Shown here piece by piece: positions 33,422-43,542 of a stretch of 64,000 nt of DNA. Within the stretch, counting starts at the first letter, position 1; each line of letters starts with the position of its first letter. The notes under the pieces are model-generated. The model was not told the origin of the DNA. It saw only the letters and a program-made list of their open reading frames with translations, and did not search any database. This DNA is from Calendula officinalis. Its lineage: Eukaryota > Streptophyta > Magnoliopsida > Asterales > Asteraceae. Made by a program: the position numbers and the translations under genes. The stretch is taken from assembly GCA_963853835.1 (NCBI GenBank), contig OY970822.1, forward strand, positions 15,377,501 to 15,441,500, written 5' to 3'.

Positions 33422-35205
33422 GGCTATTAGGTATGGACCTCACCATAACACCATATTTTCTGCCACCTCAGCAACAACACCACACCATTTTTTTCTAACT
33501 CATCATTTCCTTTCCATTTAATTTTCCACATAAAATTGAAATTTCATTAAAATAAAAATTAAAACATTACAATACTAGAAAATAAAAAATACAATACTTG
33601 AGAAAAAAAAACTAGCTTAAATTGCGGAAAACGGCCCTCGCCTTGGCTTTCGCTTCCCTCAAAATCTCGAGATCCTCCCCATCCAAATCATCCTCTTTAT
33701 GCTTCAAAATGGAGATGGCATTGAGCATTATTGTTCCCTCGGTAGCGATTTGTCCGTCAGCCGTTTTTCACTCATCAACTGAACCTTCTCTTTTGACGTC
33801 ACATCATGTTCGGCCATCATCTTTGCCACTTCATCCATCGTAGTGTTCAACGATGACTGTTGCGCCGCATGGCGTTGTGCTCGTTTGGTCTTATCTCTTC
33901 CTGCCGGCCGGGTTGGAGTGGGGGTTTCTTCGACTTCATCGAATATGTCATCGGGGATGTCGTCGTCCCCAGCATTAAGGTCGATACACGAAGTATCTGT
34001 ATGACCATCAGAAACATCCACAGATTGGGAACTACGAGACCGCTTTGATTGTTGTTGTTGTTGTTGTCTTTATTATTTTTTTTGTTGCTCCTGTGCAGTA
34101 ATTGCAGCTAACCATTTTGGGTCGTGTTTTACAACCAACCACTGCCTTTCTGACTCAAAACCATGACGGCCACAAGCTTTGTATTTTAGCCTTGTCGCGT
34201 CCATAACATCAAAATCAATCTGCCCGCTCCGTTTTTCAGACATAAGCTTGTTGTAGATACCGTTAAACTTTGTTAAAATGGTGACTAGTTGACACCACTT
34301 CCCAGACAGTTGGTCGTGGTTATCGTACACCGGGCACTTCATGAGATCGTGAAACACTTTGGACGCAGCCTCCCATAGCTATTTCGTTTTCTTGCTATTC
34401 CCATCATTTGGGTATTTTGAGGCGGTGCACCAAGCTTTACACAAAGTGACTTCTTCTTCAGTGGTCCAAGTCATTGGATCGTCAGTCTCAACAACTATTT
34501 CTCCTTGGCTTTCCCCTTTCCTTTCTTTTTTGCTTTGCTACCGCTACCGCCAACCTCTATTTGTTGGAATTGTGTACTTTGGAATTGTGCACTTTGAAAT
34601 TGACTTTGTTGAAATTGAGTTGGTTGGAATTGTGGGTTTGGGAATTGTGGGTTTTGGAATTGTGGGTTTTGAAATTGTGGGTTTTGGAATTGTGGGTTTC
34701 GGAATTGTGGGTGTTGAAATTGAGGTTGTTGGAATTGGGGATTTGGTGGAAGGGGAACTCCGGTGTTGAGCAAATTAATATATTGGTCGAGCTGGGCAAA
34801 TCCAAGGGAACTTTGCTCTTTGGTGTTGGGGATTCTAGGGGACGATTCGGGTGAGCTTTGGTTGGAAGCCATTTGTGTAAAGCTTTGGTTGTGAGAATAA
34901 TAAAATTGTAGAGTTTGTAGAGATTGTGTGGTTGTGGTTGTGTAAAAAAGAAGATTTATATTGTATGTATATATAGGGGAAAAAAGAATTTTTTTTTTTT
35001 TAATATTCAAATGGTCATATGACCGTTCTCGATCTCCTCCCCAACGGTCAAAAAAACGAAGCCTCCCAAGCCGTTGAGAGGCGTTGCCGTGCCCCCGAGA
35101 CTCCACCACCGCACCCCACGCCGTTAAGGGGGCGGTGTTCCCCGATCACCCACACCGTTGAGAACTCGCCACATCACCACCACGGTAAGCCCATATCGAA
35201 CAGTC
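33422..35205 (-). mobile_element. PIF/Harbinger-type element with ORF1 only, inserted in duplicated block 3
   Basis: Bounded by TTA on both sides (33419-33421 and 35206-35208), the target duplication of PIF/Harbinger elements. Ends are GGCTATTAGGTATGGACC on the left and, reverse-complemented, GACTGTTCGATATGGGCT on the right: imperfect inverted repeats. Comparison with block 2 (AAATTTGATCTGTTATGTGTTAG) shows that this sequence interrupts the block exactly at CTGTTA. It contains an ORF1-like gene but no transposase, so it is non-autonomous. Confidence 0.7.
33612..34872 (-). pseudogene. Second Harbinger ORF1-like gene, one nonsense codon and frameshifts
   Basis: The frame opens MASNQSSPESSPRIP. 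It is followed by a tandem repeat of the pentapeptide PQFQN (about residues 50-100), a basic stretch GSKAKKKGKGKAKEK, and a Myb/SANT-like segment DPMTWTTEEEVTLCKAWC. A TAG at 34379-34381 interrupts it. It continues LWEAASKVFHDLM ... LVTILTKFNGIYNKL, then the NAM-associated C-terminal part with a Gln-rich run. A frame change lies near 34022-34073 and another near 33728-33750 before the end ARAVFRNLS. The layout equals that of 31012-32345 but the sequences are only distantly alike. The product would bind DNA with a transposase partner. Confidence 0.75.
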
Positions 35206-35589
35206 TTATGTATTAGAATCTCAATCTATCATATGTGATGTTACAGTTATAAAATTAGATCAAGATATATACCAAGCTGAAGTTGAGGGCCCAAAGTTTC
35301 AACCCAACCCATCTTCAACAACAAAAAATATATCCATTACACCACTTACCAATACAAATGCTCTTTTAATTGCTAGCTAGAAAAATAATACGTAGATAAT
35401 CAAAACATGTAATTTCCAATTTCACTTTCAAAAGGAAAATCAATTACACACATACGACATATATGACCTTTAGTACAATAAAAAGTAACCACATAAATAA
35501 ACACAACTTGTACAGAAAAAAGATAGATATGATGGAGTATTTTACATTTCACAACCTATTATTACTCATAAACAACACAAACATTGATG

Positions 35590-35670
35590 CTAACCATCTT
35601 CCGTAGGGCACGAACAACAGCACAGGATTCGAACCACAGCCTTCAAAATATTACCACGACCAGCAACCAT
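35590..35670 (-). CDS. Tiny peptide gene copy 3 (26 aa, Cys-rich end)
   Basis: A 26-codon frame: MVAGRGNILKAVVRIL followed by CCCSCPTEDG and TAG. It differs from copy 2 at Ala2 to Val and Leu15 to Ile only. A TATA box, TATAAAA at about 35777-35783 on the minus strand, lies some 107 bp upstream. No signal peptide, no known domain. As with copy 2, the case for a real gene rests on conservation of frame, stop codon and TATA distance, not on homology to a named family. Confidence 0.6.
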   Translation of the reverse strand: MVAGRGNILKAVVRILCCCSCPTEDG

Positions 35671-36545
35671 GTTTCTATCCGCTTCTGTCAATTTCTCGAT
35701 CTTCTTTCAACCACTGGTATACAAGAAAATTGATATATGATCCAAGTATATATATAGTAATGTTTGAAGTTCTCTTTTTTATAGTAATTCAGAGATTTCC
35801 TTAAAATTTCCTTGTCATTGTTATGCAGGCAGGTTAGTGTGGTTTAATAATCATCATTTGCAAGGTTGTGGTTTAAAATGGTTTTGTCATATCAAAGTTC
35901 CTAGAAATTAGTTCATAACTAGTTTATTATACTTTTGCTAATTGTTAATGCTACACATACACACCTGGTGTGGTATTACTTGTGCTCTTTTATATGGTAG
36001 TTTCCATTTTCTTATGTAGTTTCTATGCAAAGTTGATTTCCACTTGCTTCTTCATTTTGGTTTTCAAGTCATGATTATTATGAATTTCAAGATATTGTGA
36101 GTTTATGCTGGTTGTAAAATTCCATCTACTTTACTAAAATATAATTTTCATTTTTAATGAACTTTTAGCTCAACTTCAATCAAAATCCAGCTTTTGTAAC
36201 CCTAGACTATTTGATACACATATTTTAGCTACAGTACAACTATATAAAATTCTACATTCAAATTCCCAAAAAAAAAAAACAATAAAAGAATTTAGTTCTA
36301 GGAAGTCTACCAGAAACACCATCACTATACCAGTTATCAACAAAATAATACACCAAAAGCTTATGTTTAAGTTAAAATCACAATAGCTATAGAGTTTTAC
36401 AGTAAAAGAAAAACTAACTACTTATCATTCATCAGGAATAACATATTCACGGGATGTTTTCCCGCCAAAAACCAGTAAAAAAGTGTACATACTACAAAAA
36501 TACATCTCCTTCCACATGATGCAACAAAAACTTGTACAAAACATT

Positions 36546-39060
36546 TCATATAATATTCCTAAGTGTATCCAAATCCACAGTTTCCTCATGACTTAACGTT
36601 TTAGCAGCAGTTACAAGCATTTCTAATCCACCAGATGTAGAATTAACCACCTCTTTTTCAACCACCACACTAACCGCTTCATTATCTTCTAACCCATCCT
36701 CAATTTTGACTTTCTTTTGTATATTCTCATAAACCCGTTTCATTGTTCTTATTCTCTTAAGCTCTCTATCACATTTCCCACAATACCAATTTCCATCTGG
36801 AATACCGTTGAGTTGCGGGGTTGTACAGTAAGTATGGTACGCCTGATCACACGCATCACACAGCACAATCTGATCATCATCTTTATCCACAAGACAACGT
36901 CTGCACAAACAAGAAGGACAGTACCAACATGGCCCACAAACACCCAACTGTTTGTTTGTTAAACATTTGTAATGATAAAATTTATGAGAACATAAAGAAT
37001 GCCCACATGTTCTGTAATTATCTCCATTATTCACCTCCGTTTTGCAAATGTAACAGATTTCTGGACCATTGTGTGTGTCTTGCTCTGGTTCTAAACCGTT
37101 TGGTGGTTGGTTGGTTGTTAGAAGTTTGTTAACAAGTGGTGTTGGAGTAACTGTTTTCAGTTTTTCACAAACTGCACAGTTATCGTGTGGTGATCCGATT
37201 CCATTTGAAACACAGCTGGCACAATACCAGCTTTTAACAGGGATTTGTGTACCGATTAAATCTGTACAGGAAAGATGATATATTTCTTCACATGAATCAC
37301 ATACTAAACAGTTTTTCACATTTGCTTTTTGGCTGCATCCTTTACAGTTAGAAGCTGTTGCACTTGGATTCCTAACAAACTGTAGAAGATACGTTAAATA
37401 AGTTAAGCCCGTTTGAGCAAACATGAACTAAATTGACTTATTGTCACGTGTCAGATAAATGTGTTGACTATACCTGTTCATAGTGAGCCCTAGAGTTATC
37501 AGAAAGAGTCTTTGCAAGTGTAACCATCTCATTGCCAACTTGTTGAAGCTTTGTCCATACCTATATATTTACAGTTAAGTCCCTCCAGTTATGAAAATGT
37601 TATGGTTGAACAAGTAATCCAGATCATATATTTGAATAAGAAAAGGTCAAACTTTGAACTAAAGAAATACCTGTTGGAGATCTTTAAGGTAAAGCATTGG
37701 TGAATTTTCATAAGTTCCGGTTTTCATCTTTGACTGTATAGCATTAACATCTAAAATTCGGTCAACATTAACAACACCAAAATTCTTCATAAGCAGACCA
37801 CATAATTCCGAGAATTTGTCCGAGTTTAAAATATCAGAAAATGAATGTTCACACAGATCAGAGATTGTATAACCTTCTGATTGTTTAATCAATCCATTAG
37901 ACATAACATGAGTAATTTCTCTATCAGAATTATGTATTTGGTTGTCACTAATCTCAACATTATTAACAGATTCCTGCAAAAGAACCTACTTGAATGAATC
38001 TAAGCAAACCAAAAAAACATTAAATAAAAAAAGGAAAAATATATTATAATCATTTTTTTACCTTAATCGCAGAAGTACAACCATCTTCATGCCCATTTAG
38101 TGACTGCACGCCGATATTATTACTGTGCTTAAGAGAACATTCACTAATCTCAACAGGACATGCGTTAAAAGTCAACCTGTGAATATATTTATGAAAAGCA
38201 CTACATTCACCAGCCTCTATCTGCAACAAACCAGGTCAATTGATTCACAATTCAGTTAAATATTAATAATAATAATATTAGTCTTTATGAGCCATAAAAG
38301 CAACATTTTTTAGTATGATTTTTTGCATCTCCAGCCATACAAACGACCCCAATGAAACAGGTTTTGTGAGTACAAAAAGTTTAGACTAATAGACAAAAGC
38401 AAGATATATGCAAATCATTCCAAAAGGTTGAATATCCAACTCTTTAACGGAGGAAAAAGCTAAAGGACCGTCGATTAATGCATCATAATATTTAAAAGAT
38501 TCAAGATTTACTTTCTAGAGATAAAAAACAAGCGATGTGCACAAAGACACATGTGCAACACAAAAGTTACTCAAATCCTAAACATTTGAAATTTTAGAAA
38601 TATTTAATTCTAGGTATTAGCTGGTCATCTCTAGCGCTTGGTATGACTGATGATTCAATTAGGTTAAAAAAATTATACACATCCCCAAATTGCCTAGAGT
38701 TATAGACTTAGTAGAAAGCAAGTTGACATACCAATAAACCCACCAACAGAAGCAATCTAACAAAACCAAAATCAGAAAAACAAAATAAATAAAAAACGAA
38801 TTAAACCTATCAAGTACCTTATTCTTGAATTCAGTATTGGTAATTTCATCTGAATTACTCTTCTTTCTGCGTTTTCTCCTTTCGTACATACGTAACCTAT
38901 CAGCAGAAGTTCCTTCACCAAAACTAACACCACTGCTACTACCATCAAGCAACAATCCACCCTTATCACTATTATTAAGATGTTCGTCTGTTGTTGGCCC
39001 CATACTGCAATTCAAAACACAGATATGACCATTTGTTGTTTCCTTCTCATCAATCATCAT
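36546..39060 (-). CDS. PHD-finger chromatin protein (EHD3-like)
   Basis: Five exons, all phase 0, by GT-AG sites: 39060-38818, 38220-38062, 37973-37671, 37560-37474 and 37379-36546, giving 541 aa. The N-terminal part has a basic cluster YERRKRRKKS, a likely nuclear signal. The C-terminal exon carries zinc fingers: a first PHD (CKGCSQ ... CDSCEEIYHLSC ... WYCASC), then CYICKTEV ... a His/Cys-rich intermediate ... and a canonical PHD CLVDKDDDQIVLCDACDQAY ... GNWYCGKC. The order and the VWTKLQQVGNEMVTLAKTLS block recall plant EHD3-type proteins, which bind histone tails and influence flowering in rice; assignment is from memory and moderate. It acts in the nucleus as a histone reader. Confidence 0.85.
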
Positions 39061-40030
39061 CTCCTTCTTTCAAAATCGCACAAAAGCAAGAAATATTAAT
39101 AGAAACCCTAAAAATGTCGAGTAAAGTTCGCCGATTTCGATACTGCTAGATTTTCTACTGCAAACACAATTTGAAGATGCAGCGAATGAGAAACAAGTGT
39201 TTGATTCTACGATAAGCGTATGCCCTAGACAAATCGGAAGCTCAGAATGCAATATGAATGGAAATTAGGGATGAAGGGAAAGGGGGAAGGAGGTTAAATT
39301 TTACCCTTTTTAAAATTTTGAAACAGAAGGGGGTTTGTGTTGCAGAGTTGAAGACTTAAGTTATCTGCAGTCAATATCTTTTCACACTTTTATCAACTCA
39401 AAATCAAGTTTAGAGTACATTACAAAAGTGGTCCCTATAGTTTTCCTTAAATTATTGCTTTGTCCCTAATATATTTGCGGATATGGTCTCTGGTTTCATT
39501 TTTTATCTATCGTCACACAAGTATCACCGACTCCCTTATTTTTCATTTTCTTTTGATTTTAGTTCTTTTTTGTTATTCATTAATGTTTAATAATTGAAAA
39601 AATAAGTAACACTATCCTATATGCATTCATCTTGTTCATAAATTATAATCATCCTTCTCAATTATACTATCACTTGTTCACTTTTTGTCACTGTAGAAGA
39701 AAAAGAAATGAATATCAATGTAATTAGGAGTGTTTAAAGGATCAATCTGACCCGACCCAAACTCGATTATACTAGTCAAGTCAGATGTATTCGAGTCTTC
39801 TTTTGATGTCGAATTTTATACACATCCCGACAAACCCGATTCTATATCTAGGTAAGATATCGAGTTATGATTGCTTACATTTATCGGCTTTCATGTTGAC
39901 CCGATTAAAGCCTGAAGTCTTTTAAAAAATTTAATATGCAATATATATTTTACCATAAAATAAATTAGCATGTTAGTAGTTATAAATCATTCAATAAAAA
40001 TCAAATAACAATTATAATTACTAAACAAGA
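39061..40030. other. Intergenic DNA with a fragment of a MULE-like end
   Basis: It contains the upstream region of the PHD gene. At 39413-39510 the text GAGTACATTACAAAAGTGGT and GTCCCTAATAT resembles the TIR of the MULE at 24702 and may be a solo end. A stretch at 39730-39860 rich in GACCC/CCGA words resembles the body of the 23705 element. Neither has a visible partner end. Confidence 0.4.
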
Positions 40031-40032
40031 GA

Positions 40033-41503
40033 TGTATTCTAGGAAGTCCAAAGGATTTATCTAGTCCCAAGGGACAAATCCTAGTCATTGGATCAAGATG
40101 GACATGATCAAATCCCCCACCTACAACCACCACCGGCCGCCGCCTCCGGCCACCTCCGGCCGCCGTCCGCCGCCGACCACCGCCGTCCGCCGCCTGTGGC
40201 CGGCGGCGGTGGCGGCGGGAGGCGGCCGGCGGTGGTGGTGGTGGCTGACAGTGAAGGTGCTGATGCTAATGGGGGTGGTGGTGGTATTGATGTATCGAAG
40301 CACATGTGCTTCGCTAAATACAGCATATTACTTCGAAGTACATGTGCTTCAGGTCACGAAGCACATGTGCTTCAAGTCACTAAAAACATGAGTTTCTAAC
40401 ACACACAAGGGAGCATACGAAGCACATGTGCTTGACGTTATGAAGCACATGTGCTTCACTACACGGAAAAAAAATCAAAACAAGTGACGAACACATCATT
40501 ATGAAGCACATGTGCTTCATAAAGCCAAGCACATGTGCTTCATAAAGCCAATGCTTCATAAAGCCAAGCACATGTGTTTTTGTTCATGAACACATGTAAC
40601 TTACAAGCAAGTCATTTGTGTTTGAATCACGAAGCACATGTGCTTGACGTTATGAAGCACATGTGCTTCACTACACGGAAAAAAAATCAAAACAAGTGAC
40701 GAACACATCATTATGAAGCACATGTGCTTCATAAAGCCAAGCACATGTGCTTCATAAAGCCAAGCACATGTGTTTTTGTTCATGAACAAATGTAACTTAC
40801 AAGCAAGTCATTTAAAGTCAAGCACATGTGCTTCATTACACGGAAAAAAAATCAAAACAAGTGACGAACACATCATTATGAAGCACATGTGCTTCATAAA
40901 GCCAAGCACATGTGCTTCATAAAGCCAATGCTTCATAAAGCCAAGCACATGTGTTTTTGTTCCTGAACACATCTAACTTACAAACAAGTCATTTGTGTTT
41001 GAATCACGAAGCACATGTGCTTGACGTTATGAAGCACATGTGCTTCACTACACGGAAAAAAAATCAAAACAAGTGACGAACACATCATTATGAAGCACAT
41101 GTGCTTCATAAAGCCAAGCACATGTGCTTCATAACGCCAATGCTTCATAAAGCCAAGCACATGTGTTTTTGTTCCTGAACACATGTAACTTACAAACAAG
41201 TTATTTGTGTTTGAATCACGAAGCACATGTGCTTGACGTTATGAAGCACATGTGCTTCACTACACGGAAAAAAAATCAAAACAAGTCACGAAGCACATGT
41301 GCTTCCAGTCACGACTACCACCACCGGTCACCACCGCCGGCGGCCACCTCCGACCGCCGTCCGCCGCCGTCCGCCGGAGAAGCACATGTGCTTGTAATGG
41401 TGGTGGTGGTTTTGAATCTTGATCTTGACCATTAATTTTTCTTGATCCAAGAGCTAATAAATGTACCTTGGGACTAGATAAAATTAATGGACTACCTTAA
41501 ACA
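40033..41503. mobile_element. TIR element with GC-rich arms and CACATGTG palindrome array
   Basis: Outer ends are inverted: left TGTATTCTAGGAAGTCCA then ATTTATCTAGTCCCAAGG; right, reverse-complemented, TGTTTAAGGTAGTCCA then TTTTATCTAGTCCCAAGG. Inside come CCACC/CCGCC-rich arms that are themselves inverted (40125-40190 against 40195-40250) and a central array (40417-41290). No protein-coding frame is convincing. Related elements lie at 50545, 53745 and 54273. No clear target duplication is visible, so the superfamily is undetermined. Confidence 0.75.
40417..41290. repeat. Tandem array of ~212-bp units built on the palindrome AAGCACATGTGCTT
   Basis: Five units start near 40419, 40631, about 40815, 41008 and 41220. 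Spacing is 212 bp where complete; the third lacks its first palindrome. Each unit has up to five CACATGTG octamers, most as the 14-base palindrome AAGCACATGTGCTT, plus GACGTTATG, CACTACACGG, A8 and CGAACACATCATTATG linkers. About 25 octamers occur over the whole element. CACATGTG contains the E-box CANNTG bound by bHLH proteins. Confidence 0.85.
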
Positions 41504-42049
41504 TTTCACTACTAAATAAACTTATAAATTTCAATATATTAATATATAAATTTCTATAAATTAAAATGAATGAACAAAATATTGAATTTACGATAATGAA
41601 TATGGTATTTAGACCTGAAAAATTAGATTTACAAATGATTGTTTTTTTTTTTTCAATTTTACCTTATAATCCTAATTTAAATGTAACTTTGACCAACTCG
41701 ACCGGATCAACCTCGCAATACCTTATCCGTAACACATAATAAAATTTCAATTTAAATGATTTTTAATAGTTCAATTTAATAGGTATGGTCTAGGTTGTGC
41801 TATAAATAAAGAATAAAAAAGCGACTAATGCTAGGCGTAACACATAATAAAATTTCAACCGGCATTTGAACAAGTTAAACTCAACAAACAAATAAAATCA
41901 AATTTTGTTGCTAAAATTCTATGAAACACACTAGTTTTTTTCAACATACAAACTCTAGTAACATTAACCGTACTCTAGTATCTATTTCCTGTCAGAACTA
42001 TCTTATCTCAATTTGTTTTGAGATTCTTGTTTTTCCAAACAGCATGAAT
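41504..42049. other. AT-rich intergenic DNA
   Basis: No features beyond the 3' flank of the CCCH zinc-finger gene. Confidence 0.45.
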
Positions 42050-43453
42050 TTATACAATCCTCCTATTCATTATTCTAATGGGCTTCGTTAGCTCATCAAG
42101 GTCTGTTACATCTAAACCCCAACTCTCATCAACCAACATTCTTCTTTGCTCACTTACAACTTCTTCATTACCACAATCTAAACTAATATATTCACCAAAT
42201 TTCCCATCTTCACACAATACATCCTTATCCACATCATCATCATCGTCCTTAAAATGATATTTTTCAGATACGGGCATTGTTTCTAAACCCATAAAAGAAC
42301 CAAAATAACGACCCCTTGAAGTCTTCTGATTTTGTTGGTTTTTATCTTGTTGTTTCCTCTTTAATCCTGTTTTTCGGTTTTTAGGATGATGAAGTTTGCA
42401 TTTTGTACCTTGAGGACACTCTCCTGTTGCTTCAAATATTGGGCATGCATATGTGTGCTTCTTTCGACACTGCAAGTTAGAGATATAATCTGTTTTTACA
42501 CAATTTAGTCTTTGTGGGTTGTGTGCATGTGATCGATCCATTACTTATAATTTCACCAGATTCTACCTTCTTTCATAAACCCTAATACAATACTCAGCAG
42601 CCTTAAATCCAAACTACCTAACTTCTATAGTTACTTCTTGTTTGATTATCTATTAGTTTTATGTCATAGTTATTCAACGCATTGGCCAAACTTTAAATAA
42701 GAATAAAAATTAGTAAAATGAGAGATGTAGATGACATCATCTCCATGACTACCTCATTGCCATCTGCACAATAACCCTTGAGAAAACCTTCACAAATAGA
42801 AGCTGATGAGCTCACATTTACATGTCTATATGGACAATTTTCATTTGAGCACAATCCTGCCACATAAACTTGTTCTCAATAAAAATTATTAATTATCAAA
42901 ATGTAAATGTAAATATAAATAATACAACAAAACCCACCCTGCGAAAAATAAGAACAATCCTGCATTCTTTCGGGAATAACCTGAAAGGGGAACATTATTA
43001 AAAACTAAAACTGCAAAAATAAAATAACGTATTTGGAGATAAAATGAGTAATAATGGACCTTATGAGTTAAGTTGCAGTTAGGGTTGGAGCATGAACCGT
43101 TCAAAAACTTGGTGCAAACTGCAATCTTAGATGAATCATGAATGTATGGACATTTTCCATCATCTTTATTGCATTTTCCAAATCTTGTGAAAAATTGACA
43201 ATATTTTTTCTTTTTAGCCAAACGTGATCTGGCTGTGTGCAAACTCCATCTAACTTTTTCATTTGCAAACATCCGTGTTCGTCTTTTTGGATTTCTAACC
43301 AGTTGGTTACCATTTCCAATCCGTACGTATCTGTAATTATTAAAAAATTATGTATTTACATGTTTTCAAGTCTATAAATCTAAATAGACTGTTTCTGCAA
43401 TAAACATAATATAATAATAATAATACTTAGCAGAAGAAAAATCAAAAAATGAT

Positions 43454-43542
<89 letters not shown>

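Larger units (their letters stand above)
33380..36140. repeat. Duplicated block 3, split by the Harbinger-type element
   Basis: Left remnant about 33390-33421 and right part 35206-36140 match block 2 (26640-27660) in order. The two parts rejoin at the TTA target site. It carries tiny-peptide gene copy 3. Confidence 0.65.

Noticed and set aside
34359..34854. Leu/Gly-rich plus-strand frames with tandem repeats
   Set aside because: They are antisense shadows of the PQFQN repeat in the Harbinger ORF1-like gene.
40088..40399. Pro/Arg- and Gly-rich frames on both strands
   Set aside because: They arise from the inverted GC-rich CCGCC/GGCGG arms of the palindrome element; the same bases are open in several frames.
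40417..41290. Regular repeats with spacers, CRISPR-like at first sight
   Set aside because: Units are ~212 bp tandem copies with conserved linkers, not short repeats with unique spacers, and the host is a plant.
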